DNA of 64,000 bases, from contig JAZBRS010000020.1 in NCBI GenBank assembly GCA_037176725.1, positions 57,130,001 through 57,194,000 of the forward strand, in the 5' to 3' direction. Both the position numbers and the translations under genes were made by a program. The notes below the pieces were generated by a model, which was not told where the DNA came from, did not search any database, and was given only the letters and a program-made list of their open reading frames with translations. This stretch comes from Posidonia oceanica. Its lineage: Eukaryota > Streptophyta > Magnoliopsida > Alismatales > Posidoniaceae. Shown here piece after piece: positions 44,641 to 57,071 of the stretch (positions within the stretch are counted from its first letter, which is position 1; each line of letters starts with the position of its first letter).

Positions 44641-46208
44641 ACCTACCACTTAACACACCTGCCTACCATGGTCGGTTTTTGAAAAAGGAACTTGATAGGA
44701 TCATGTCGGCATAAGAGCTGAACTGGGTATGCCATCATGTAGTGCCTTAATTTCTGTGCAGCCCAGACAAGAGATAGGCAGGTCTTCTCTATTGTACTAT
44801 ACCTGGCTTTACATTCATTGAACTTCTTGCTCAGGTAGTAAATGGCGTGCTCCTTTCTACCGGATTCATCATGTTGGCCCAAGACGGCACCCATGGAATG
44901 CTGTGTGGTAGAAATGTAGAGAAGTAAGGGTCTCCCCAGCGTGGGGGGAACCAAGACAGGAGGCTTAATCAACAGCTGCTTGATCTTGGCAAATGCAGCC
45001 TGACACTCCTCGCTCCAATCAATCTGTGCATTCTTCTTCAGGAGCTTGAATAATGGCACGCAGATGGGCGTAAGCTGTGCAATGAAGCGACTGATATATT
45101 GTAAACGCCCAAGCAGACCCCTGACCTCCTTTTCAGTCCGAGGGGGTGGCATATCCTCGATGGCTTTGGCCTTCATCGGGTCCACTTCAATCCTCCTTTG
45201 GCTAACAATGTAGCCTAGCAGTTTGCCAGAAGACACCCCGAATACACATTTGTTGGGGTTGAGGCGTAGCTTATACTTCCGTAGGCGGTCAAAGAGCTTC
45301 TTCAAACAGGCGAGATGATCCTCAGGCTCTTTGGTTTTAACAATCATATCATCTACATATACCTCAATTTCTTGGTGCATGAGGTCATGGAACAGCGCAG
45401 TCATGGCCCTCTGGTAGGTTGCGCCAGCATTCTTCAGTCCGAACGGCATAACTTGGTAGCAGAAGACTCCCCAAGGGGTGATAAATGAAGTCTTTTCCAT
45501 GTCTTCTTCTACCATTTTGATCTGGTTATATCCAGAAAAGCCGTCCATGAAGGAGAGCATCTTGTGGCCCGCTGTATTGTCGACTAGGACGTCAATGTGA
45601 GGCAATGGGAAGTCGTCCTTGGGACTCGCCTTGTTCAAGTCCCTGTAGTCGATGTAGATCCGGACTCGACTGTCTTTCTTGGGCACAGGTACAATGTTTG
45701 CCAGCCACTCAGGATAAAGGACGACCTTCGGGAAATTGACTTTGTGCTGTTTCATGATCTCTTCTTTGATCATAAGCAGCCACTGCGGTAGCCATCTTCT
45801 CAGCTTCTGTTTTACTGGCTTGGCATCTGGATTCAAGGGCAGATTGTGCACCACTATTTCTATATCAAGGCCAACCATATCTTCGTAACTCCAAGCGAAG
45901 ACATCTGCATATTCCTTCAGGAATGCGATGAACTCTGCTCGAGCCTGGTGGGACAGCTGGGCACTGATGCGAACTTCTCTGACTTCCTCAGCTGTGCCGA
46001 TATTAACAACCTCTGTTTCTTCTTCAGCATGCAGGTTGGGGCCTTTTGGATCGTCGTCATAGGGCCGGAACTCAGGCAATGGTTCATCAATCTCGTCCTC
46101 GCCCGTATCATCCTCCTCTCCATATGCAATAAGTTCCGAGAGGATCTCTTTCTCAAAGGAAGGATTTGTGATGTCAAAAGAGTGTATATGTTCCGTTGCT
46201 TGGCCCTA
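44641..46208 (-). pseudogene. pol: Reverse transcriptase and first RNase H, element 2
   Basis: An open stretch of 478 codons (46079-44643), the longest pol part left in element 2. RT motifs: FAWSYEDMVGLD, VPVPKKDSRVRIYIDYRDLN, MDGFSGYNQIKM, FCYQVMPFGLKNA and the YVDDM box near 45361. RNase H motifs: RPLLLYISTTQHSMGAVLG, HAIYYLSKKFNECKARYS and EKTCLSLVWAAQ. It ends at TAG 44643-44645, where element 1 has CAG. The N-terminal side is cut at 46213 by the solo LTR; the frame is in phase with 52254-51805 once the LTR and one GTGAC are removed. Confidence 0.93.
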
Positions 46209-46213
46209 GTGAC
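46209..46213. repeat. Target-site duplication of solo LTR (left copy)
   Basis: GTGAC, repeated at 51769-51773. The joined flank matches element 1 near 13810. Confidence 0.95.
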
Positions 46214-49200
46214 TGTAGACACCCCATTTTGACAGGCTAAATCGGTGGAATCTCTCTCTCTGGTGGCTTCTGGACCAAACCAATACCTAAACCCAAACCT
46301 ATGTTAAAACTTACACAATCCTTTTCATCCTACTCCTCAAAACAAGCCTAAACTTGACCTAGGATTACCCCCCTTTCCCGAACCCGAAAACCAACCAAAA
46401 TCCATAGGAAGACTCACCCCTGTTGACTTAGCAAACCCACCAAAAGGCCTGCGAAATCTCAAACCAGACCCCTCCCAAAAAACCCTAGGAAACTTAGGTA
46501 AAACTACCCTTTTTCTACGCCTCAAAACCCCTCCAAAACTTCCTCAAAACCGAACCAAAACTCCAGGACCAAAACTAGAAACCCTAGACCCCACACCCGC
46601 CAAATTTCACCCCTTTTGGAGACCTTTAAGACCCCTTTTCGCTGGAATTATCGTTTTCTCTCTCCGGGATTATCGTTTTCTCTCTCCTCTCTCTCTCCTG
46701 ATTATCGTCCCTCTTTTCATCCCCTTCTTGCCCTTTCTCTGGCTTGGCTGTGGGCCCCCTTTGTACTCCTATCCTTTCTCCATCTTATTCCTATTTTTAT
46801 TTTATTTTTAGCAATTTTCCTGAGTTTTAAAAAATCTTTTCCCCAAACCTATCTCTTTCCCCTTTTATTCTCCTTTTTCCCCTTTTCTTCCTCTTTTCCT
46901 TTTTCTCCTTCTCTCTTTTGCAAAAACCCATAAAAATCCTTAAAAACTTGTAAAACCCCAAAACATAAAAGAAACAAATCAGAACTCCAAGAAAAACAAC
47001 TAAAAAACATTAAACAAATGATTAAAAACTCAAAATTAACTAAATCAAGCTAAAAAGAAAATCAGGCATGCAAACTAAAAAATGCGAAACAAACTAAAGG
47101 AAAATACTGTAAAATCAAGTAAAAAACTGAAATAAAATCAGAACCTACCCAAGATAAAGACCCCACCGAAAGAATTAAAAAACAAACCCCAAGGGAAAGA
47201 ATTAAAAATCAAATGCTAAAACAAGTAATTAAAGAAGAAAAAAGGCTTAACCTAATAAACATAAGAAAAAGCATAAGAACTTAATTAAAAAAGGAAAAAG
47301 AAAATACAGTTAAAAGGCTTAAAACACTTAATCAAACCAGAAAAATCCAACTAAAAAAAAAACACAAAGAAGAATTAACAAATAAAAAATAAAAAGCATA
47401 GGTCAAAAGACTTAAAGAAGGAAAACATAAAAGACTAGAACTAAAAAGCCCAAAACCCACTCTAATTAACCTAAAAATGAATCTTAAAAATCCTAATTAA
47501 CATCCCAAGCACTTAACAAGAAAAACATAATTAAAAAAAAAAAAACTTAAAAGACTTAACAAACATTTAATCAAAATAAAAAAAAAACAAATTAAAAACA
47601 AAGAAACCTAAAACCCTAATCCCATCCCCATTTAAAAGGACAACAAACAACACACCTTCCTCCCCAAACACACAACACAGCCGTCCAACACACCAACCTC
47701 TTCTCTCCTCTCCAACACATCCTCTCCTCTCCCTCTTCTCTCCTCTCCAACACACCAACCTCTTCTCTCCTCTCCAACACTCCAACACACCTTCCTCTCC
47801 TCACCAACACAGCCTCCTCACCTTCCTCCTCTCCAACGTAGCCCTCACAGCCAAGGAAGCCTCCACCAACAGCCGTCCATCCCTCTCTTTTTTTTTTTTT
47901 TTTTCCTCCTTCAAAAGCCAACAAACCTCCTCCCCTCCACTCTCTCTTCTTTCTCCTTTGAACAACCACCCAACAGCCCACTCCCACCATACCACAGCCT
48001 CCACCATCTCTCCATACATCCGCCATACCCATCCCCAGCCCAGAAGCCAGAGAGAGAGGAGAGAAATCAGAAGAAAAGAGGAAGAGGAGAAAGAGAAAAG
48101 GCAGCCGAACTTCTCCATTTTTCTGCGACCACCTCGGCGCACGAAAAATTTATCCGAGCCCACCACTAGATCCGTCTCGTTCTCCCGTTCAACCCCATAT
48201 TTTTTTTTCCGCGTTTCGAGCTCCGTAGCGCCCGCAGCAGCTCGCCGGAGTTGGCCTTCTTCCCCGGCGCCGTTCGCCGGAGCAGCGGCCACGTCGCCTC
48301 CCCGCGCCGCCACGCCGCTCCACAGGCCCCCCCCGGACCTCGCCGCACCTCCGCCGGACCTCCCACAGGCCAGCCGAGCCGCCAGCAAGCCGTTCCGCCG
48401 CCTCCTCCGCCGTGCAGCGGCTCGCCGGCGTCAGCCTCCCTCCTCGCCGGTGCCACCACCCGCATGCTACTGTGCATGCTACAGTAAGCCACTTTTTTTT
48501 TTTTTTTTTTTTCCTTATCTTAGTAACTTTACCACATATTGCATTTCCACCTCATAGTTTTAATTATTTTCACTTAGGTCCAGATCTGTTTAAATTCATT
48601 TAACTTTGAATTAAAACCATATTAAATTGCATGAACTGTTTGTATTTTTCTGTATTTGCATGATAGTCCATTTACTGTGTGTTTCAGTTATAAAATATTA
48701 TGCTTTAGCCCCTCTGCTTTACATTATTGCACTTAAGTCCTGCACTTAATCAGTTCATTTATTTACTTGCATTTCACCATACTGCATTGCATTCTCAGTC
48801 CTTGCATTTTACTGTTTTTGCGTTCAGGTCCCATGCACTGTAGAACTTAGGGTTTATTTTCTTGTTTTGCATACTACATTGCACATTTGCCCCCCAGTTT
48901 TTGCATATTTGCATTTAGGTCCATTTTAAATGGACAGTAACTCTGGCATGCATATTTAGCTTATTACATTGCATTTTTTGACCCTGATCTTTTTAAAAAT
49001 TGCACTGTGGTCCTGTCATTTAATTTTCAGAGCATGTTTTCCATATAAAATTGCATATTTGACCCCTGCATGATTTGAAAATCACACATAGAGCCTTGCA
49101 TCTTTTGAAAAATTATGTGAAAAGACTGTTTTACCCCTAAGTTGCATTTTAACTCCCATGTTTGCAAAAATTGCATGTAAACCCTCCATTTGCATTCCCG

Positions 49201-51768
49201 GACTCCCTAGAACCCCTGTTTTCTGGAAAATTTGCATTTTAGCCCCCTTTCTTTTTCAAAAATACTTTTAAACCCCCGTTCTTTCCAAATGGCTTTTCCT
49301 TGTCTTCTCTGGCTTTGCATTGCATTCCGCATCCATTTAATCTTGCATTTAAGCTCCCCTTTGCATACATCAAGCACTTCTAACTCCTCTTCACTTGGGA
49401 GGACCTCCAGCACACCCCTAGGACCTCCTGAACACTTAGATCTATTCTTCTCTCCTGTTCTGGCCCTTCTGCTCCGGAGCCGCGATATCTTTCAATCCGA
49501 CCGTCGGATCTCCCCAAGTAAGCTGGCCAGGCGACCGCAGCGAAGCGCTCTTCAGCATGGACCAAACAGATCTCCGATCAGACTCCCGGATCTCTAGGTA
49601 TATCTTCCTGAACTTCTGCACTGCATTCATTTTGCATGCCATTTGCACCGTTTTGCGTGCCTTTTAGTTTCTTCGCCTCGTTTTGCGTGCCATTGCGTTT
49701 TATCGCTCCGTTTTGCGCGCCGCTTCTCTATCTTGCACCGTTTTGCGTGCCTCTTAGTTTTTTCGCCTCGTTTCGCATGTTTTCATGTTTTATCGCTCCG
49801 TTTTGCGCGCCGTTTCCCTGTCTTGCACCGTTTTGCGTGCCTTTTGGTTTTCTCGCCCCGTTTTGCGCGTTTTCTTGTTTTCTCGCTCCGTTTTGCGTGC
49901 CGCTTCTCTATCTTGCACCGTTTTGCGTGCCTTTTGATTTCTTCGCCTCGTTTTGCGTGCCATCATGTTTTATCTCTCCGTTTTGCGCGCCACTTCTCTA
50001 TCTTGCACCGTTTTGCGTGCCTTTTAGTTTCTTCGCCTCGTTTTGCGTGCCATCATGTTTTATCGCTCCGTTTTGCGCGCCGCTTCTTTGTCTTGCACCG
50101 TTTTGCGTGCCCTTTAGTTTTTTCGTCTCGTTTCGAGTGTTTTCATGTTTTATCGCTCCGTTTTGCGCGCCACTTCTCTATCTTGCACCGTTTTGCGTGC
50201 CTTTTTATTTCTTCGCCCCGTTTTGCGTGCCATCATGTTTTATCGCTCCGTTTTGCGCACCGCTTCTTTGTCTTGCACCGTTTTGCGTGCCCTTTAGTTT
50301 TTTCGTCTCGTTTCGCGTGTTTTCATGTTTTATCGCTCCGTTTTGCGCGCCACTTCTCTATCTTGCACCGTTTTGCGTGCCTTTTGATTTCTTCGCCCCG
50401 TTTTGCGTGCCATCATGTTTTATCGCTCCGTTCTACGCGCTGCTTCTTTGTCTTGCACCGTTTTGCGTGCCCTTTAGTTTTTTCATCTCGTTTCGCGTGT
50501 TTTCATGTTTTATCGCCCCGTTTTGCGCGCCACTTCTCTATCTTGCACCGTTTTGCGTGCCTTTTGATTTCTTCGCCCTGTTTTGCGTGCCATCATGTTT
50601 TATCGCTCCGTTTCGCGTGCCGCTTCTTTGTCTTGCACCGTTCTGCGTGCCCTTTAGTTTTTTCGTCTCGTTTCGGGTGTTTTCACGTTTTATCGCTCCG
50701 TTTTGCGCACCGCTCCTTTGCCTTGCACCGTTTTGCGTGCCTTTTAGTTTTTTGCCTCGTTTTGCGTGTTTTCATGTTTTCTCGCTCCGTTTTGCGCGCC
50801 GCTCCTCTGTCTTGCACCGTTTTGCGTGCCCTTCAGCTTGCTTGCCTCATTTTGCGCGCAGTCTTGTTTTCCTGCACCGTTTTGCGTGCCCTTTCGTTTT
50901 CTCGTCTCGTTTTACGTGCCCTGGTGTTTTCTTGCCCAGTTTTGCGCCCTTCTTTTGTTTTCTCGCGCGGTTTTGCATTCTTATTCCATTTCTTGCCCCA
51001 TTTTGCATGTCAACCCTGTTCTCGCATCTTTTCGCATACTTCTTTCGTTCCTCGCACTGTTTTACGCCGTTTTCCCTTGCATGTCGATTGCATTGCATGG
51101 TTTTTCTCGCTGTTTTGTTTTATCGCCCGCATTTGCATATAGGGCGGTGATGCTTACTGTCCGGAGTTCTCACGAGCCAGGTTTCGCCCGGTTCGGAACA
51201 CGGACAGCGTTGCTGAGCGTTTAGATTGCACGTTTACTTCCTTGCATCGTTTTCCATCACTTAGAGCACACCTTTGAGCATTTAGACAGGCATTCATTGG
51301 CACTTAGGCATTCAAAGTCTGCATTTCCCTGCATATGCGAGCGTAAGCCTAGAAAGACCGATTCTCGGGCGTGTCGGGGGTGCCTAACACCTTCCCCGCG
51401 CGTAACAGGAGTCCTTACCCTCTCTTGGCCCGCAATGACCATATTGCCCTTGTCCTAGGCACGAGTCACCTCATTTGCATTCATTTGCATCTTATTTCTT
51501 TTGCATTGCTTCGCTTTGCATCCTTTGCTTGGTTTTGCGTGATTATTCACGCATTTCCCCGATTTTCCTCGTCTTCCGATTTAATAGACTTGGTGGCGAC
51601 TCCGACTTTGTCTTATCTTCCTCTTTTCTTTCCCTTTTTCCCCCTTTTAAATGTTTTCGAGTTAGGTCTTCCTTCTCGGATATAGCCGCTTATAGTGAGC
51701 CTGATTCCGATCGGTGCACGCGAGCTTTGGCATCGTGCATGGACGATCCGAACACCGGGATTACTACA
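46214..51768 (+). mobile_element. Element 4: solo LTR (5555 bp)
   Basis: A single LTR starting TGTAGACACCCCATTTTGAC and ending GGGATTACTACA, with a perfect GTGAC duplication on both sides and no internal region. This is the product expected from recombination between the two LTRs of a former element. It has the family layout: A-rich block (46940-47630), CT-rich and GC-rich blocks (47640-48480), TTGCAT repeats (48600-49370), a large 30-bp array (49645-51075) and the conserved 3' block. It is more diverged from the element 1 LTRs than they are from each other. Confidence 0.95.
49645..51075 (+). repeat. 30-bp tandem repeat expanded as 90/180-bp higher-order array
   Basis: About 48 units of 30 bp with the core CGTTTTGCGTGCC. 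Three variants follow in order (tails TTTTAGTTTCTTCGCCT, ATCATGTTTTATCGCTC and CTTCTCTATCTTGCACC), forming a 90-bp trimer. Alternating trimer versions give a 180-bp period that is very regular from about 50000 to 50700. Because 30 is a multiple of three, about 500 codons stay open in two plus-strand frames; these are not genes. The possible LTR intron acceptor is missing here, and the donor is weak (AGGTATAT at 49597). Confidence 0.88.
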
Positions 51769-51773
51769 GTGAC
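51769..51773. repeat. Target-site duplication of solo LTR (right copy)
   Basis: GTGAC, identical to 46209-46213. Confidence 0.95.
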
Positions 51774-53100
51774 GCTTCAGGATGGTCACACTTACTCGAG
51801 TATTCTAGTAGCCTCGGTGCGCGACCTCCGTCCTAGCAACTTCTTCAATCTGCTCTGGCCTGACATATTCTACTGAGTGCTCTGCTGATGCTGCTGATGG
51901 CCCTGCTGATTCTGTCGCTGATACTGTTGATGGCCCTGCTACTGAAGCTGCTGATAATTCTATTACTGATTCTGCTTTCTGCTCTGTTGGCTCAGTTGCT
52001 GCTTGGACTGCTAGTGTTTCCCCCTTTGAGTCTTCTAGTGTACTTGTGGAGGATATGCCGAACTGGCGGCTGATCTGGGCACTACTGCTTGCTACACTGC
52101 CTGAGTGAGGCATGTGCTGCACAAACCACCTAGACCCGCCTTCTGGTTGCAAGGTAATGAGCTCGTCTGGTCTAGGAGAGTTCGACGCTGCTGAGTCTTC
52201 TTCTAAGACTATGATAGAGGCATGGTCTTCCTGCAAAGGAGGGTCCGTAACCACGGCTTTTCCTTTCCTTTCCGTAGCTTGGTGCTCTGCTAGGTCTTCT
52301 GCTATCGACTTGAGCTATTCCTGATAAAGTAGCTCTAAGTCAGACATCCATGAATCGACCTGGGCTTCTACCGCCACTCCTTTTTCCTCATCCGAGGGTG
52401 AGTCGACGTAGTAGGCGTCGGGGGTCTACGGCTCTGGCCCGGCTGCTAGATGGATTACCGCCCTTGATGTTTGCATTGTCTGGCTTATGGGCGTGCCTGA
52501 TTGCGGCAGCTTCAAGATCTAAGATCCAAACAGACTGGTCAACGGGGCCACAGATGGGTACGCTGCTAGTGTCACTGTAGCAGTTAGAGGGCAGGCAGAG
52601 GTGTTCTTCTGAGGGCCCAAGGGTTGGGAGGTTGTGCCGCTCAACTGGACCTCTGCATCTGGTTGTGATAGTGAGAGTGTGGCCTTTGACGCCATGGGGA
52701 CCTGCCACGAGAGTTGCTGTTTTGTGGCTGGAGGATGTATAGCGGACTGCGCCAGCTGTATTCTCTGTGATGCAGCTGCTGAAGTGGGCCGAGTCGCACT
52801 GCTAACTGAATTGACTGACTGTCCTTCCAGAGAGAGTGACAGCGGTACTGATGCGACTGCGACCGCAGGTAGCCTGCTTGACTGTGCCTGAAGGGGTGCC
52901 CTTGATTTCTGAGCTACCGTTGCTGCTTGTGCTTGTGATACAGATGTGGCTGTAGAAAGGTGAAAGCTTGTCAGTCCTGCCATAGGGCCTACTGAGTTGT
53001 CTGTAGTATCTACTGAGGGTAGGGCCAAACAAACCGACCGTGGTGCCTCTGTGCTGACTAGAGCCTTGCCACCAGTTGGGACTGCCTCTACTGCGCCAAA
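51774..53100 (-). pseudogene. Protease-RT spacer region, element 2
   Basis: Minus-strand counterpart of 12480-13810. It has Ser/Ala/Val/Gln-rich sequence, SDEE acidic patches near 52390 and 53105, and a TCAGCAG/CAGTA microsatellite (51880-51985). The open part 52254-51805 reads STSTLEDSKGETLAVQAATE. TAG near 52316 replaces CAG. No known domain. Confidence 0.7.
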
Positions 53101-54456
53101 CTACTCCTCATCCGAGTAGTAGTCCTCAATGCAGACCCGATCTTCTGCCGGCACCGCGGCTTGACCATCAGTTGATCCCAGAATTCCTGCACTGGTGAAG
53201 TTAGTGAGGTCCCTGGGGATGACCGGCTTCTGATCCTTCAACTGAAAGCAATGATCTTCACTGGGCTTGGGCTCGTAACCGAGGCCTTCAGATTTCCTCC
53301 GCTCCACCGCTACGATCAGCTCTGCGATCCCCTGGCCGTGACGCCCGAGCGGTGTACCCTTTACGTAACCCCACCTGTGACATACATTCTCGACCATTAG
53401 AAAGGGGTTGCTGTGAACGGCCAAGGAGTTGACGCGTTCAAGATCAGGAATGAAGTTAACCGGCTCACACCGATTAACGCGATACAAAGCATCGGAAGTT
53501 TCAGGGTCAAAAGGGATGGTTTGTGAAGAGACGGGGAGGACTGCCTCGATCCTCTCCTTCTCAAAGTTCTCCGCCATGACGACAATGACATCATCGTCGT
53601 GGCGGTACTTTATCATGCGATGGAGGGTCGAAGGAAGGACCTGATGCTTGTGGAGGCAAGGGCGCCCAACCAGAAAGTTAAAGTTTGGCTTCAAGTCGAC
53701 GACATAGAATTCTACATCAAATACGATTGGGCTAATGGCAAGAGGAATAATTAGGATCCCTAGAGCGTCATGGTGGGTGTTGTCAAAAGCTGGTGTGATA
53801 TCCTTGGCTTTGAATCCGAGCTTTGTTGTAGTATGCAAGGGGCAGACGTTAAGACCTGACCCGTTATCAACCACCGTTAGAGGAATGCGAAAGTTTTTGA
53901 ACTGAACCGTGACGAACAGGGGTTGGTTGTGATTAATCCCCACCGGAGGCAGCTCATTACTTGTAAAAGAGATGACCTGGGGCTCCGCAATCATCCCTAC
54001 CATGTTTTCCAAGGTTGAAGGCTCAATAGATTGGGACACACGGGCGGCTTGGAACACACAAAGAAGAGCCTCGCAATGTTCGGCAGAGGTGTGGATCAGG
54101 TCCCAAATGGAAATGTCGGCTCTAACTTTCTTAAGTTGGGAAGTTATGTCAGCCTTAGGTTGGTTTTTCTTGGCAGCAGGAGGGATAGCTTTGGCAAGCT
54201 CTAAAGGGATAGTCACAGGAGATTGGCTGAAGGCTTGACTTGCTACAGGCTGGGCAGGGGTTGGGTCTGCTATGGGTTGGCTAGAGGGTGGGGGCATAGC
54301 CGGTTCTGGGTAGTTTGGCCTAATTGCCAGTGCTGAGGGTCTGTAGACCCTCCCCAATTGCATTACTTCCGCGCACATTTCTGTGGCGTAGTTGTAAGGT
54401 ACGCGATGGGTGTCCTGAGTTAAATCAATAACCATAGGAGCACGTGCTACGAGCAC
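53101..54456 (-). pseudogene. Aspartic protease region, element 2
   Basis: An open stretch of 451 codons. The Pro/Ala-rich linker comes first. The active-site strand TVVDNGSGLNVCP has the normal Asp and Gly that element 1 has partly lost. FNFLVGRPCLHKHQVLPSTL marks the domain end. It continues without a stop into the acidic spacer (CIEDYYSDEE), where element 1 already has two stops. It is about the best-preserved gene part of element 2. The frame differs from that of upstream gag because of a 1-bp deletion near 54665. Confidence 0.87.
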
Positions 54457-54620
54457 AGGAGGGGTTACAGGGGGACCTACTGGATACTAAGGTCTACCTA
54501 AAGGGTAAGGTTGTTGGGGTGGGAAGGCAAGGGTTGGCTGAGGTCTGCCTAGAAGGTGTACAGGGGATCCTAGCTGAAGTCGCCCTAAGAGGTGGACAGG
54601 GGATCTAGGCTAGGCCCTAG
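54457..54620 (-). other. gag-protease junction of element 2
   Basis: Short linker with three repeats of a CACCT...CCTAGG-type word coding P-V-H-L-L in element 1. A TAG near 54487 replaces CAG. The frame has shifted here relative to gag. Confidence 0.6.
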
Positions 54621-57071
54621 TTAGGAGGTGTACAGGGGGTTGAGCCTGAGGAAGCACGGCAGGGGTGCGAAGGGGCGCTCCGACTTGGCACGCGGTCGGA
54701 TCATGTGAACTCCCGACTCAGAGCCGGCAACAGCCACAAGAAAAAGATTAACAGGAAAAGGCTCTGAGATATCAGAGATCAGATCAAAAGGGTCTACCAC
54801 AGATGTAGTAGGCCCAGAAGGAAAAACAGAGTGAATGCCTGAGGTTCCCGCCCCTCCCGAATAAGAGTGCTCTGGTAGAGGTTGGTGGACGATGCCAGAA
54901 CGAGGGGGAACAGCTGAAAGAGCAGATGCATGAGTGTGTGCTTGAGTGGATGCCTCGTGCGTGTCGATCACAATCATTCCCGATTCGATCAAGTCCTGAA
55001 TAGCGTTCCATAGGGAGTAGCAATTGTCCGTCGAGTGCCCGACACTTCGATGGAAATTGTAAAAGAGGTTCGCCTTAAACCAATGCGGCAAGGGATTTGG
55101 GGGCGGGCGAACCTCCGGGAACTTCAGGAGCGATGCAACCTTTGGCAAGATGGCCGTGAGCGGTTCCACCAGTGGGGCGAACTTCCGCTTCTCAGTGGGT
55201 GGCCTTCTTTGCCTCTGGTATGAGCCTTGCTGAACCGGTGCGGCGGGGTAGACCGGTCTAGCGATGGAAGTGATCTGTGATGTGGGTGGATTCGTAGGTG
55301 CAGGAGCATACACCATCTGAGCTGGGGTAGGCCGGGACGGCAGGTTAACAGGCATAGCAGAAGAGTTGACGAATGCAACAGCGGTCTTCGGCGAGTCTTT
55401 CTTCTTGGGACGGTTGTTGCTGCTACTGCTGTTGTTGTTGGAGGCGCTGCTGTTGGCACTGTTATTGCTGATCGCGGCCTACTTAGCGAACGCAGAGAGA
55501 GTGGGGAAGTTGCCACTCCACAAAGAACTCTCTACGCGCGCTCCAGCTCGGATAAGTACTGCAAAAGTAGTGACAGGTTGAATGCTAAGCAGAGCCCCAA
55601 GAGATGGCTATGCCCCTTTGATAACGATCTCAATAGACTCCTCATCAGAGGGTCTATCTCGAACCTGTGAAGCAAGGGCGCACTAGCGGCCGACATACTC
55701 CCCGAACGGCTCACTGGGATTCTACTTCGTTGCGATCAAGTCCGCCCGCTTTGGGACTAGATCGAGGTTGAAGGAGTATTGTTCCAGGAACGCCTGACTG
55801 AGGTCGTTCCAAGTCTTGATGGCTGACATATCAAGCGACGTGAACCACTTGAGTGCTGGCCCGGTCAAGGTCTTCTGGAACAGGCGGATCAGCAACCTCT
55901 CGTCAGCCTGAAGCTGAGCGAGATCACTGCAATATGCCTTCAGGTGTGCTACGGGACAACCCCTACCATTATATTTGTCGAAGTCCGGGATTTTAAACTT
56001 CGAAGGGAGTACCACCTCTGGAAAGCAACAGAGGTCCCAAAACTGGTAGGTCTGGTGCTCAGTACCCTGCACTAGTCGTAGTGCCTTCTCCAACACGTCC
56101 ATCCAGTTATTGATGGGGTCTGGATTTGATGCCATAGGAGAGGGATCGGCAGGGGTAGTGAGCACACACACCAAATGGGTCGCACCTAAGTGCACCTCCA
56201 GATCTACCATAGCGTTGCCTGGTGGAGCAACGGGATGGCCAGCGTATCCGTGCGCTAGAACTGTATATGTAGGGATGTATGCAGGGTTCTGGGCCTAATG
56301 CAAGGGAGGAGGGTAGATGACATGCTGTGCTGTGGAGGGAGTAGGATGCTGGAGCACCAGTTGCTGCACAGGCGAGGTGCCAGACAGCGAGCCAGTGGGG
56401 TACTGGGCTCCGGCCAGCCCGAAGGACTAGCCACCAGGGGGAGGAGGTGCATGCTGTGCTAAGTGTTGTGCATAAGGAGGCGGTAAACGGGCCCCCATCG
56501 TCGGAACCGTGAGCAGTTGAGACGATGGTCGAGGCGGAGGTGTAGAGGCAAATGCATGAAATGCAGGAACTGGCCGCAAAGGAACCTCAGAGGCGACAGG
56601 AGGAAAGGATGGACGAACCAATAGAGCCATGCCCTGCAGTCTCTGGGCGAGCTCCATCAGGTGCTGGTACTGTGCCTCAGGCATCTCGTCAGCGGGAACG
56701 CTGAAGTGCAATGCCGACGAGGGTTGAGAAGCAAACGGCACGGACACAGACTGTCCAGGAGGAACAAGTTCTACAGTGAGAGTCGCAGCAGTGGTAGAAG
56801 GGATGTCAATGGTGACGTATCCCTGGGAAGGAGGGGCTAAAGGCGTCTCCAGAACACGAGTAACGGTCATCAAGATAGACTCGGTGACCGGATCCAGAGG
56901 GATGGATGCTTGCCAATGTCTCGGGACAAACAGAGATACCAAAGGCGTCAGGGGGGGAAACCCTGGCATCAGAGGAGGAACAAAGGGAACAGAGGGAGCA
57001 ACCGGAGGGGCCGAAGCGGAAACACCCTTCGTGACAAGAGTAAAGAGAGGCTCACTAGCGTACTAGGCCAT
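54621..57071 (-). pseudogene. gag: gag, element 2, broken
   Basis: The start ATG at 57069-57071 is followed at codon 3 by TAG where element 1 has CAG, so translation from the normal start fails at once. Open parts: 56969-56427 (Pro/Ser/Thr-rich N-terminus), 56210-55722 (capsid core with FDKYNGRGCPVAHLKAY and LTGPALKWFTSLD) and 55355-54621 (Asn/Ser-rich linker, then the knuckle NFHRSVGHSTDNC with its first Cys changed to Tyr). A TAG at 55722-55724 is shared with element 1. A 1-bp deletion near 54665 throws the frame off before protease. Confidence 0.87.

Noticed and set aside
47616..48557. Opposing ORFs of 138-199 codons in the solo LTR
   Set aside because: Low-complexity CT/GC-rich DNA open on both strands, with poly-T runs inside; no domain and not conserved in the other LTRs.
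49636..51150. ORFs of about 500 codons in two plus frames of the solo LTR
   Set aside because: They arise because the 30-bp tandem unit is a multiple of three and lacks stops. Peptides are simple 10-residue repeats of Phe, Cys, Arg and Leu. No such long ORF exists in the other LTRs.
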